A DNA stretch of 64,000 nucleotides from NCBI RefSeq assembly GCF_028372415.1, contig NC_092879.1, positions 97,593,067 through 97,657,066 on the forward strand, written 5' to 3'. The position numbers were made by a program, and so were the translations under genes. The DNA comes from Notamacropus eugenii (lineage: Eukaryota; Chordata; Mammalia; Diprotodontia; Macropodidae). Position 1 is the first letter of the stretch. Every line of letters starts with the position of its first letter. The notes under the pieces are model-generated. The model was not told the origin of the DNA. It saw nothing but the letters and a program-made list of their open reading frames with translations, and did no database searches. Below, one piece after another: positions 36,811-49,120 of the stretch.

Positions 36811-39680
36811 TATTTTAAAAGCTCTGTGGCCATGTGCATAAAAGGGCTTAATATTTTTCGATGATCATAATGGATCAATTCAATATGATCCAATGAACTG
36901 GCCCTACTATGTGGCACTCGGGGTGGGGAAATTTAAAAATAGGGGTGGGAGAAAGCCTGCTCTTTAGAATTACAAGAGCAGAATGACATTCCAAATTACA
37001 TTCAAAGGGAGATTAACTGGCTCTTCTATCCCAGTTTGGAGTTTTCTCTAAGCAGATTTCCAACATCTCATTCAGGGGTCACTAAAAATAGTTATAATTG
37101 CAATTTTTATGTCATAAATAAATGCCAAATGGCAACCAAAAGCTGTCTTTAAAACTTATCAGCAACAACCTAAATTTTCAACAGACAAACATGCTGTTAG
37201 TTTGACTTTTGTGAGTAAAAGACTTTTAGAACTTGCCAGTTATGAAGTCGTGGTTTTCCCTTTCAAAGATGAAATAGGGAAAGCATCCCCTTCCTGTCCT
37301 TGTCTCAGACCCTACCACCCAACACTTGGTTTTTTCAGGGACCAGGTAAGAACTCCTCTCCCCTCAGGGAGGGTAACAGAGGTCAGGGAAAAGCTTCTTG
37401 GACTCCTTGTACGATACTCTGAACCCCTTGTACAACATGCTACTGCCAGCATCAGATAATCACCTCAGATAACCGGTGGGTCACTTGCCAGGACTATTAA
37501 CTTGAACAAAGCCTACATTTCTGGTTTAGCTGATGAACTGCCAGAGACCTGAAGGCAACTTCTAGTCCTTATCTTGGAAAGGTCTGCCACAACCCGGAGA
37601 GAGGAAGGCTCCAGAGTTCTTATAGATCCAGACATGATGGGGCCTGCCCCCCGCAGCCCAGAAACCAGCAGTATCATGAGAAGACTACCTACCCTCTGAC
37701 GTACGAGGCTAAGCTTGAAGGTTGTGCCCACTGGAGGTCCAAATTGGCCTCATGAAAATATGATTGGCTGTGGGGGAGGGGGAGAGTGGTGTGATAGCAT
37801 AACATACAGTAAGTCAACTTGTCACACTAAACACTGTGAATATGTGTACACTGACCAATAAGCAGATGTTGTTCTCTCAATACATGTGGGAATGGGATGG
37901 GCTTTTTTGATTGGTTGGTCTCCCTATCTCAGCCAGGCTGGGAGTTGAGTGGTCATTCACAGTTCTAACCCCACTACGATGGGCACTGGAGCTTTGACCT
38001 CCACCTCTGACCTGAGTTGCTTTGACCCTTCCTAGGAGCCTTGGAGATTGCCATGTTGGTGCCCAACCCCAGGATTCTTGAGCTCCAGTGACCTGCCAGC
38101 CTCACCCTCCTTAATTGCAGGGATGCGACCATAAAATCTATCAGACTCAGTTATTTGGGGATGGATGATTTTGTTTGCTTCCTAGTGAGCCCAGTCTGTG
38201 GGACCCATTGGCTGGAAATACATGCCTATGGCAAAGAGTAAAACACAAAGCAGTCAGTAAACAGAGTAAAAATCCCAAGGCAAGCCTAAACTGAGGCAGG
38301 CCTAGGATGTATAAGTAGCTTCCAGACAGCTGGGCTTTGCTCTAAGGTGCACATGTGCAAACTCATGTTTGTAAATGTGCTAGGGGAGCTTGTCCTTCAG
38401 ACAAGAAGTCCTCATTGGTGATTACTAAGGGCACATTCACACTCTGGTTTATGTGGCTTGGGCCATATCAAACTCTTCTGCCTTGGAGATCAGAGGGTAG
38501 CAAGAAGGCAAGAGAGGTCATTGCAAATGGTGTCCACTCCTGTGAGACCTACCTCGGTGATAAGATCTACTGATGTCATAAATTATGCACGGCATGGAAT
38601 ATTGCTGGATGTAAGAGAGGCACTTTTATTTACAGCAGGGTAACTCCGCTTATGGAATCAATTGCTTTTTTGAAAGCTTAATTGCGCCCTGAATTGTTAT
38701 AATAAAGTTGCTGCTTAACTGCTCCTCTCCTTGTATTATTGCTAGATACTGTGGGGTTGAATGTTGCTTTATTTGTTTAATGGGCGGCTTGGAGCTGTGT
38801 CTTGGCTGATGCTCAGTGGAAGTCTGACTCCCAAGGGGGCTTGTGATAAAAGCAGGGAGTTGGTTTCCAGGTGAATAATCACCTAATAAACTGGGAATCT
38901 TGGGCCCTGTCAGTGATTGAGGAACTATCTCAGTCCTGTAGGTCTATGGCTCACATTAGGAAAAGGTCAAAAACAAGAGGCCAGTGAATTCATTTCCATG
39001 GGAGAAACCATGGCTTTGTGTAGGTCACTTTGCTGGTAACGGGGAGGAGGAAAGTGCTTTACCAACAGGTTCTTGTCCTCTGGCCTTATTCAACTGAAAC
39101 CAAGTCATGGGGCTTCTTTGCACAATCTGGGCCCAGAGTGATCCTGAGGAATCTAGTGACTCACTAAATGGCCAACTGAAGAACCCATGGTATTTAGGAA
39201 CTGAGGGTGAAGCACAGAAAGAGGGGACTCATGATTACTTCCTGCTGTGGAAAGAATTCAGTGCATTAGGGTCTTCCTAGAGAAGCCAGTGTAGGGGGGT
39301 AAAAGGGATAGGGTTGGCCTTGGAGTCAGGAAGACCTGAGGGGCAGGCCTACCCCTTTCACATATTGGCTGTGGGACTCGGGGCAAGTCATCTGACTTCT
39401 CTCAGTGCACCAGATCATCTTTTAAGGGTCAAATTGTAGATTAGTTTAGCACTGTAATGCAGTGGTAAAGGGAATTCCCTCACTGCCAATGGAATCATAT
39501 ATTCTAAGGAGGAAGGATATACCTGGAATGAGCTGGTATTTTGTGTTTTTCAGGAGATTTACAGGGCTACCAGTGATAGTGGCAGCCCTTGATGTCCCCG
39601 TTGTGTCTGCAAAAATACCTGTTACAAAGAATCCAAGGGATCTGAGCTCAAGCCACTAAGGTATAAGGCATTTAAAAATG
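36811..39680. other. Intergenic stretch with possible regulatory DNA
   Basis: Apart from a SINE-like piece near 39290-39410, no repeat family was recognised. The part at 38560-38800 is AT-rich with several TAATT-type homeobox core motifs (CATAAATTATGC; AAGCTTAATTGCG) and no repeat similarity. Whether it is conserved cannot be judged here. Confidence 0.35.
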
Positions 39681-39689
39681 AAGAAAAAA

Positions 39690-40115
39690 GGGTGCTGGCT
39701 GGAGAAGACTACATGGTAATAGCAACTTTGGGTGACGACCAACTTTGATAGACTTGGCTCTTCTCAGCAACGCAAGGATCTAAGACAATTCCAAGACTCA
39801 TGATGGAAGATGCAGCCAGAGAAAGAGCTATGGAGTCTGAATGCGGAACGAGGCAGACTACTTCCTTTTTTTGTTTTTTCTTTCTCATGGTTTTTCTCTT
39901 TTGTTCTGATTCTTCTTTCACAACATGACTAATGTGGAAGTATGTTTAATATAATTGTACATGTATGGCCTATATCAGATTGCATGCCATTTTGGGGAGG
40001 GGGGAGAGAAGGGAAGGAGAAAAAAAATTGGAGCTCAAAATCTTATAAAAGTGAATGTTGAAAACCTTCTTTATATGTAACTGGAAAAAATAAAATACAA
40101 TTAAGTGGAAAAAAA
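39690..40115 (+). mobile_element. 5'-truncated L1 3' end
   Basis: It holds the terminal L1 UTR: TTCACAACATGACTAATGTG near 39916, TGTATGGCCTATATCAGATT near 39962, and an AATAAAATACAATT tail. Similar GAAAAAAGGGTGCTGG and GAAAAAGATGCTGG flanks look like a decayed target-site duplication. Confidence 0.8.
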
Positions 40116-40119
40116 CAAA

Positions 40120-40972
40120 GAAAAAGATGCTGGTGGCTTTTCAGAAAATGTGGGGCCAGAGGGGAGTCATGCACACTAACAAAGGGCCAGCCCACCTGTT
40201 CCAGCCACCCTGGATGATGGAGAATGCTATTGGTCTGGAACAGGTGCATGGTCAGGACTGCTGCTAATTTCAGTTCTGCGTGTGGGGATTTAATATGTTG
40301 GGGCCCCTTAGAGAGGTAAGCATTGGCAAATGACTGCGTATAAAAATGGAAAACCCTTGGGAGTTTCACCATCAAGCCAGATATAGAATACAGCAAAGGG
40401 GCTACCTGAAAGTAGTCACAACCCACAGAGGGCCACAGGCTTAAGCTGGGCTGCACTATCAGTCATTCAGCTCCGCTTTCATCCTGGAGGAGCACCCTGG
40501 GAAACCAAAGTGCCACCTTTCAGGTTTTGGGCCAAGAAGTCACCATGTCTAGCAAACACTATCTCAGACCTTGGGATTCTTGTGTGACAAGGTCATGATC
40601 CAATTTACAGTTTAGACTTCCTGCAAAATGGTGTTTATCTCCTTTGTTTCCTTGAAGAAAATTCCTAGCTCTACCCAATCCTGTCTCCTTTGCTGGTAGG
40701 TCATACCAAGGTTGCTCATGAAAACTGAGTCCTTCACACTCATAGGTAAGAAATGACCTTTGGGGCAGGAAGAGGGGACTTCTAGGAAAGAAACAAATAG
40801 CCGATTTGAGGGCATCAGTCTCAATAAGGGCCCTTTTAATGAGGCATCTTAGACAAACATTCATACACAGAGCAAAAATATAACATCTGCTCCCCTTTCC
40901 TAATGGTACAACATGCTAGGGATCACAGATGCAGATTTGATATATGTTTTTGCTCTGCTCAGCTTTGTATAC

Positions 40973-41003
<31 letters not shown>

Positions 41004-42050
41004 GCACGCGCGCACACACACACGCACGCACACACCACAAAGAACAATCTACTACCCAGTAAACATTTATTTGCCCATTTTACAGAATGGGAAATTCAAG
41101 GCCCAGAAGATTTCACTGTTTTGCCCAAAGCCCCAGTGGTTCAGGGGCAGAATCTCAGGGTTATTGACTTCCCTCTTTAACCTGCTTAGCTCACACCTCC
41201 TTTCCTGAGAAACCCTTTAAAGAAAAGTCCTGTCTTTTCTGTCTAGCAGCTCCATCCTGGACCAGGATGGGGAGGGAGAGAAAGGAAGAGAAGCCCTTGG
41301 CATGATATAAGCTTCATTGTTCTGGTGCTAGCATTTTAGCTTGATTTTTCCTTGTGTGGTTAGGAACTCTTCTTTCTGATGGTTTGTGATGAAACATCTT
41401 TCCTTATCTGGGCTTTTCAAGGTCCGGCAGTAATAGTACAACAGATACAAAAGGCACATATTTCTATGCCTCTCAGTTAATTCCCCAGAAATGCCCCACT
41501 GTCAGCTTGCTTCCTTAAGTAGAGAAAAGTTCCTGATTATCTGCTTCCCCCCGGAGACAGACAGATGGCCCAACGTGATTCAACCACTCTTCCCTTTGGA
41601 GAGAGCTGGGGCCTCCTTTGAGAACATCTACACAAGTGTTGCTTTAGTATTTAGGTATCAAAAGTGAATGCTTATAACCTTATAATAAGGACATGACGAT
41701 CCTCAGATAGTCAGCCATTTTGTGGGCAAGCTACTTTGTCTTCTTCCCAAGGATCCGATGTCTGGCCCAACAATAGAATGGGGTTTTCTGTAGCCAGGGG
41801 TTTCTGCAAGGCCCAGGGGCTCTTGTGTCGCTATGGAAACCTGGCCTCTCCACCAGCTGCCTCTTTCAGGCTTCTTGGCAAAGAATGAGTCTCAGAAAAT
41901 GAGAGACCTCTCCAGTGTCTCTCAGTCAGAGTCAGGTCACATGAATAAGGCCAGAAGGGACCCTAAGATCCTGATCACCACCGCAAGAAGGTCTGTGAAG
42001 CATCCCTGCCAGGACACTCTCTCCAGGTCACCAGTAACACTTGGCCTGAC
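40120..42050. other. Region downstream of SERTM2, no other gene recognised
   Basis: It probably holds the SERTM2 3' UTR. A possible minus-strand AATAAA lies near 41067-41072, about 1 kb past the stop, but it overlaps MIR-like sequence, so its use is uncertain. Confidence 0.35.
40973..41036. repeat. (CA)n/(CGCA)n microsatellite
   Basis: A CA run is followed by CGCA-type variants and more CA units. Confidence 0.9.
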
Positions 42051-42051
42051 T

Positions 42052-42327
<276 letters not shown>

Positions 42328-42329
42328 TC

Positions 42330-44240
42330 AAGACTAATGTTAATGCTCGATTCTCAGTATTCTGCAGCCTCCTTGACTAGTCTCCACATTCATGGGGCAG
42401 TTTAACAGACTCTGCACCATACTGGGGTCCCCTTTAGAGCACTAGCCTTCAGAGGGCCTTACGTGACTAGGGCTGAGCTCTAACAGGGCAGCAATCTCAA
42501 CCAGGGAAGCTGGGGTTTTAGCCCTAACACAAGAAGCTTTGATCCCTGTTTTTCATCTGCCTTCATTCTTTTATCACTCAAAATAAACAGAGTGGGAGTC
42601 CTTTCTAATGCTGATGGGGGGATAGGCCTAATACCCCCCTTTAAGGCTAACCACCTTATAGGATAGCAGATTTGCCTCCGTCTGATAGTAGATATGGGGA
42701 AGTGATTTGATCCAAGGTGTAGCTCAATCTAGATGATTCTGTCCCTGCTTTGGATGTGACCTGGAGGTTCCTTCTGACTCTCAGCTTCAAGGATTCTCCT
42801 AGGAGAGGGTCTGGATTACAATAAGAACTTCCAGGAAAATGAAACTCTCTGCAGATTTTGGGGGGAGTGTCCAGCTTAGCACATCTGGCCTCCAATTTGG
42901 CCCTCTTGCTCCACCTTCCCCTAAAAAGGAATTTGTCAGGTCTTTGTCACAGTGCCACAATGGGGAGTCTGTGCGACACACTTTTCACACACTCTCTTCT
43001 CCCCTCTGTCCTTAAGTTGAAGGGAAAATGTCGGAGCCGAAGACTGCACAGTGGTGAACGGACAGGGAGAAACTGGTTTCACTAACTCTGTGCTCAGGAG
43101 ACATGGACGTTTAGATGCATCTAAAGCTTTGCCTTCCTGCAAACAAACACACAATTAAAGAAGCAAATTTTTAAACAAGGACTGAGACATTTCCCTAGGA
43201 ATAAAGAGATCTCTGGGGAAGATAGTTTGCTGTGGCTGAGACAATTTTAGACATATTTGAAGGTTTTATGATTTTGAACATTTGCTTTCTCTTAGATGTG
43301 TGCATGAAAGTTATGGAACAACTCAAATCACCAAACAGCAACCCATAACTCAATAAGTCATTAGTCCTCCTGATTTAATTAGCCATTAGTCATGCTGTGC
43401 AGAAGACCCGATGATAGGATGGATAAGAGCAGCTGAGGATCAAAAACGAAGCCGCTTCAGAGCCTGGGAAAGGGAGAGGAGATCCTATCTGATGTTCATG
43501 GCTGAGTGGCCCCTTGATCAAGACACATGGGACTTAAGGAAGATGTATCTTGGCCTTAGGGACTCTCAGGTAGGCACAGGGAAGGACACGCTTATGGGTG
43601 TGAAAGGCCTGCAAACCCAAGAAGTATCTTTAATATATAGTGGATTACTGAGAAGGTCTCTCGGCCTTAGATAACATTGAAAATGGGCTCATTCCCAATG
43701 GGGCTCGAAATGCTATAAGTTATCAGTTTCCTCTTCTAGGAGAAAAATGTCCAAATCACACATCTCGAGGCAGATTTCCCCTCTAGCAGAGGATTCCATG
43801 TCCTCAGCCTTCATGTGGCCTTGACCTCTTGTGTACTCCATATCTCCTGGGTTCCACTGATGGGACAGGGGCTGACTGAAGGTGGCAGCCATACCCAATA
43901 CCATGCCTGGGTCTAAGGCAAAGAGAAGCAGTACACGTGTTCCACAAATTTCTCCAATAAAGTATAGCCTGCATCATGTACTCCCTTTTCTCCCATTATG
44001 ACATGGCATACTGCCCACACTATTCACATTGTCTTCCAGTTCATGTGCTTAGGGAAGAATGGGGCAGGAGAGGGGTAGGAACTGGATCCCCAAATTCATG
44101 GATGTAGGGAACTCAGAAACTTAGAGCTTCCTAGAACACTTGAATGACTTTGCTGTGGCAAGCTGCCCTCTGTAGAGGGAAATCACTGATAAATAAATTA
44201 ATATCAGCCTCCATGCTAATGTTGCTAAGAGCAGAAGGAA
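42330..44240. other. Region upstream of SERTM2, no coding exon recognised
   Basis: SERTM2 non-coding exons or its intron would lie here. A weak acceptor-like TTAACATTAG ends about 9 bases before the ATG. No promoter-like CpG cluster was seen. Confidence 0.35.
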
Positions 44241-44249
44241 AGTCAGGCT

Positions 44250-44535
44250 CTCATGCCTTTGCCCAGACTGTGCCCCCTGCCTGCAATGCCCTCCCCCTTA
44301 CAAACCCTCACCTACTTCAAGGCCCAGCTAAGACACCACTTCATCATGGCAGCCTTTCCACAGTTAGCATTCTTCATATCCTCAGATAATCTTGTGTTTG
44401 CTTCTCTGGGTGCATATTGCTTTCCCCCAGGAGAATATCTGCTTTTTGAAGGCAGGAATTGTTTTCCATTGTCTCTCTGTCCTTCCTAGCACCTAGCAAA
44501 TAACATAGTAGGGCCTTAACAGATGCTTGTCAACT
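44250..44535 (+). mobile_element. L2 3' end
   Basis: Typical L2 3' order: CAGACTGTGCCCCCTGCCTG, CTACTTCAAGGCCCAGCTAA, ATCTGCTTTTTGAAGGCAGG, and GTAGGGCCTTAACAGATGCT. Confidence 0.7.
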
Positions 44536-44771
44536 GAATTGATCATGAAATTCAATACTGGAATTTGGCTGCAGGGTGAAGCCAAAATCTGGGCTTTGTG
44601 CCTTTAAACAAGCCAGGAGGAGTCTGGAGAAGAGATCTCAATGCCCAGGGTGGCAGGAACAAGGGACTTGTCTAGAACCAAGCAAACCAATGGGGTCATT
44701 TTCTGTGGGAAAAACAGGCAAAGCTAGCTCCAGGGTCTCTTCATTAGCCAAGGCTTCGTGGCTTTGGTGTG

Positions 44772-44774
<3 letters not shown>

Positions 44775-44815
<41 letters not shown>

Positions 44816-44818
44816 CAA
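44775..44818. repeat. (CA)n microsatellite
   Basis: About 21 CA units with one CGCA interruption. Confidence 0.95.
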
Positions 44819-45358
44819 CTCTAATGCCCATCACAAAAATCCCAGTAGGACCTTTCTTATTAATTCCAGGAAGCGAAGCTTGGCCTTGGTACATCATCGA
44901 TTGTCATCTCCCAAAAGAGATGCTAATCACAGTGACTCAGCCAGTCCATCTGTCAAGCAGAGAGCTGGGCAGGATGATTAGGGGAGGGGCGAAGGAGTCA
45001 AGCTGAGCATCTCTGGGTGAGATTGACGCACACTCCTGACCCTCCCTCCCCACCATTCCGTGAAGACCTGCTGCTGAGCTGGGGGCACTCAGGCTCCAAG
45101 TTCCCCGTCCCCCCAACCCCAGACCCAGGATCCTGTGACCCAGACTGCCTGCTTCCTGCCTGGCCTCGGGCCTCTTTCATCGCTTTCAAGAGCTCACTCA
45201 GTATAACCTGACTCAAATGCGCTATGGAAAAATTGGAAGGGGTTTCTTTTCCCACCCCCCCCCCCCAGATGATCTTCATTAGCTTCTACTTTCCAGGCCA
45301 ATTTTGACTTCAGGTTAATTAACAAACCTAAGGGGCATTCTCTCATCTCAAATTCCCC

Positions 45359-45392
45359 CCCACACACACACACACACGCACACATGCACACC
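45359..45392. repeat. (CA)n microsatellite
   Basis: A short CA run with CGCA and TGCA variants. Confidence 0.85.
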
Positions 45393-45419
45393 GACACTTC
45401 CTTCTCCCAATAAAGAGGG

Positions 45420-46250
45420 CAAATCTAACTCTGTCCTTCTTCTACTCTATAAACTCCAGTGATTCTCTATTGCCTCTAGAATAAAATGTAAAGTCCTCTT
45501 TTGGTCTTATAAAGCACCACACAATTTGAACCCAGCCTTGTCACATGCATGACTCTCCTCGCAGCCTCCAATCTAATCCCCACATACGAATTCTCTAGGT
45601 TGTCTCATTGGCCTGCTACCCTCCATTCCCTGAAAATCCTCCTCTTCAGCTTCACATATAGAAGCCCTCGCTTCCTTTGTCATGGTTTGTCTTTGTTTTC
45701 AAAGAGGACCATGACATCAGGAAGGTGGTGCTATGACATGCAAGTGAATTGGATGTAAGTGAGGGAAGGCTATGCAAGGTCTCCAGCCTCACTTTCTCCT
45801 CCAGAACCATCTGGGGCCAGTGGCCAGATATAGATTAGAATGACTGGAGATGGCCTGGGATGCAGAGGGAGACTTGTCCTTTTCAAGCTAAGGTCTTTCC
45901 CAGGTCTCAGTTTGTCTGAGATAACTTAAGGTTAGGTAAGAAATGAGGCAAAAAATGGCCTCTTTTAAGACTCAGTTCAAACATCACCTTCCTTCCAGTC
46001 AAGGGACTCTTCCCTTTTTTAACATCCTGAATCCCTTTGGCAGCTGAGGGAAAGAATCAGGCTTTTAAATAAATAATTTAAATAAATAAAATCAAATACA
46101 CAATAGCACAAAGGAAACCAATCATTGAAATAAAGATGGAGGGCTTTTCCCAGATAAATTCATGGAATCCCTAAAATTGATCCACAGAGTACTCCCAAGG
46201 TTCAGAACCTCTGTCATATAGGAAGCCTTTCTTCCTCCCTCCATAACTGC
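45420..46250 (+). mobile_element. L2 LINE 3' region interrupted by a WSINE1-like SINE
   Basis: L2 sequence (CCAGTGATTCTCTATTGCCT near 45458; TTGAACCCAGCCTTGTCACA near 45527) is split at about 45683-45890 and resumes near 45950 with AAGACTCAGTTCAAACATCA. Confidence 0.65.
45683..45870 (-). mobile_element. WSINE1-like SINE, reversed
   Basis: The reversed 3' half of the WSINE1 type: TTTGTCTTTGTTTTCAAAGA, GACCATGACATCAGGAAGGT, GCCTCACTTTCTCCTCCAGA, AATGACTGGAGATGGCCTGG. It lacks the tRNA head, so it is truncated. Confidence 0.8.
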
Positions 46251-46489
46251 TTTGTATTTCTTCTGTATCTACATATGGATTATATGTGTCACATGTTACA
46301 TGTATTTTATAATACATACCTATGTACTTACATACACATGTATCTACATGCTATCTCTCCAATAGAGCAAATGTTTCTTAAGGGTAGAAACCTTTCCATT
46401 TTTGTCTTTGTATTTCCCGCTCCTGGCACAATGCTTAGAATATAGTAGGTGCTTAAAAAATGCTTGGTGATTGATTGAAGGAAAAAAGT

Positions 46490-46742
46490 CTTCATTAAGA
46501 GCCTACAATGTGCCAGGCACTGTGCTAAGTGATTTACAAATGTTTTCTCATTCAGTTCTCACAACAACCTTTGGAGATGCATGCTATTATTATCCCCATT
46601 ATACATCTGAAGAAACTGAGGCAGAAGACAATTAAGTGACTTACCCAGAATCACCCAGCTAGTAAGTGTCTGAGACTGGATTTGAACTCATGTTTATCTC
46701 CAGACCCACGCTCTGCTTACTGTGACACCACCTAGCTGCCTC
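46490..46742 (-). mobile_element. MIR-type/marsupial core SINE
   Basis: Reversed SINE: TGTGCCAGGCACTGTGCTAA, ATCTGAAGAAACTGAGGCAG, ACCCAGCTAGTAAGTGTCTG, ending at the tRNA-like head GACACCACCTAGCTGCC. Confidence 0.75.
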
Positions 46743-47154
46743 TGTTTCATTGACTGACTGGTGGCCCCACTGGGAGCACCAGGGCTCTCTCATCTTTCTA
46801 GACTTCAGAGGGCTCGGGATGGGGAGTGGTGATTTGGGAGGATCCCATTTGAAACAGCTGCCCTGAGGTCATAGTGTATTAGGACCCAGAATCAGATCCT
46901 GGTGTAGACCCCATCTGGAGCAGAGCTCTTTGAAGAATTCTGCCCCTCACAGGTGATTTAAGGATTCTTGGCTTCTCCCATCTGCCCTGGACTATATTTC
47001 ACACTGCCCCTCTCCCCACTCCCATGCACATATTAACCTCTTCTCTCTGACTGACGTAGTGCCCCATGAACACCTTTCTGCCTTCTCAGACCCAAGTTGA
47101 AGGTGCAAGACAAGAGGGAAAACCTTGATGGAAAAAACACATTACTCACCCCAA

Positions 47155-47365
47155 AGGATACTGCCCTTCAATTGTTTCTGACACTTTGTGACCCCTTTCG
47201 AGGTTTTCTTGGCAAAGAGAGTGGACTGCTTTGTCATTTCCTTCTCCAGCTCATTTTACGGATGAAGCAACTGAGGCCCTAAGTGTCTGAGGCCACATTT
47301 GAACTCTGCTCTTCCTGACTCCAGGCCAAGCACTGTATCCTCTGCAGCACGTAGCTGCTCTACCC
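47155..47365 (-). mobile_element. MAR1-type SINE
   Basis: Reversed MAR1-type sequence: TTGTTTCTGACACTTTGTGA, TTTTCTTGGCAAAGAGAGTG, TTCCTTCTCCAGCTCATTTT, GATGAAGCAACTGAGGCCCT, ending AGCACGTAGCTGCTC. Confidence 0.75.
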
Positions 47366-47469
47366 CACAGGATAAGGGAGGTATAAAGTGAGCAGCCGTA
47401 CCAAAGGTCTAGATTTCTAAGGCTAGAGTTACCTTTAGTAGGGGCTCAGATCCTAAATCCTTTCAATAA

Positions 47470-48165
47470 ATTCACTGCCTCCCCTTCCCCAGGGATCTGC
47501 TGCTCATAAAATAGGAATCACTGGCCACAACAATAAAGTATAAACTCTTTATCATGGTATTCGAGGCTTTCTTTTCATTTTTTTTAATTAATAAAAATCT
47601 GCCTTTTCTCTTTCCCACCTCCCTCCTCCCTGCATTGAGCAAGAGGAAAAAAAAACCTTGTTACAAACATGCATAGTCAACAAAAACAAATGTCCCCATC
47701 TTTATATCTAAATTCAAAGCTTTCCGTGATGTAGCTATACCGTCCCGCCCCAGCTCCAGAGGTTCTTCTACTCTCTTTCACATTCCTTACGCTATAATCA
47801 GACTGTTCTTTCAATATCATTGCCTTTGTGTTTCCCACACCTGTGCCTTTGCTTACATTGTGCCCTCTGCCTAAAGTGCCCTCCCCCTGCCCATTGCTGT
47901 TAAAATCCTCCCCAATCTTCGAGGGTCAGTTTACACAGCATCTTCATTCAGTCTCTCATGATCTCAGTCGGATGTGTTTCCCCTCCTTTGAACCTCCCAT
48001 TAACACACTGTATGTCTCTTAAGTCATCTCTCATAGTTTGCGTGTATTGTCCTATCCCATTAGACTGAGGGCAAGGTTCCCATCTTATGCTTCTTCGCAT
48101 TTCCCTTCTCACTCAGCCCAGGAGTTTGTACGTGGCAGATATTTCGTGGGTATTTGTTGAATCAG
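47470..48165 (+). mobile_element. L2 LINE 3' end with an L1 fragment inside
   Basis: L2 3' sequence (AAGTATAAACTCTTTATCAT near 47536; TTGTGCCCTCTGCCTAAAGT near 47858; TTAGACTGAGGGCAAGGTTC near 48060) is split by a minus-strand L1 3' fragment at about 47566-47712. Confidence 0.7.
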
Positions 48166-48859
48166 ATCTCTTACTCTGAATACAATGCGCACTCTTTCCT
48201 TAGCTCTGGGTTGCTATGACTTGGGAAAGCTCACCTATGAGTCCCCCTCACCCCATCCCCTCTTCCTTCCCCTAGAATCAAAAGCTTGAAATGGAAAGAA
48301 TTGGGACTCAAGGACAAAGCCTTTTTTTTGGAGACATTGCCCTTGGATTTTCCTGGAAGAAAGACATGGAGAGCCCAAAGCCCCATCAGTAGGGGAGTCT
48401 CGGGGATTTGAAAATGGAATTCCATTTGGAATTTCATGAAGCTTCCTTCCCCTTCCTCTGAGTGAGCCAAGGCCGAGTCCTGGTTTCTGTAACAGCTTGG
48501 CCACAACAATTATTCATTCTACTCCCTTAAGCCAGGCCCCTGCCAGGCACTGGTTTCACTCAATTATAGAAGAGATTGGCCTTCATGCCAACTCTCTAGT
48601 TCAAAAACAGCATCACCTCCAAATGTCTTGTTTCAGACATTAAACTCATTGTTCACGTTGTACATAAACACATCCATTTGACTGCCTGCCTGCCTCCCTG
48701 GTCAGCCGCATCCTGTGCCGGAAAATAAACACTCTAGAATAAGAACCTCTGAACCTTCTCTTGGCTAACTAGGTAATCAAAGGACTGGTCCTCTCATGCA
48801 TTTGGCATCTGTACCCTTAGGAAAGAAGAAAGACTCTGCTGCACGAACCACTCAAGAGA

Positions 48860-49120
48860 GGCCACCTAGTCCAAACCCCTCATTTTACCGAAGAGGAAAC
48901 TGAGGCCCTGGGAAGTTAAGTGACCTGTGCAAGGTCACACAGGTACTGTGAGAGGGGGTGGGATTTGACTCTAAAGCAAGTGCCCTCCTTCTTTACTCCA
49001 AGGGATCTTTGTTTTGTGGAAAGACCCAGACCTGATACTTTTCACATCTTCCACCAATAAGCATTTATTTAGTACCTACTGTGTACCTGGCATTGTATCA
49101 AGCTTTGGGAAAGCTAGTGA
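48860..49120 (-). mobile_element. MIR/core-SINE pieces
   Basis: A reversed MIR-like piece (GAAGAGGAAACTGAGGCCCT, CAAGGTCACACAGG) is followed near 49055 by AAGCATTTATTTAGTACCTA and CTGTGTACCTGGCATTGT. Confidence 0.65.
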
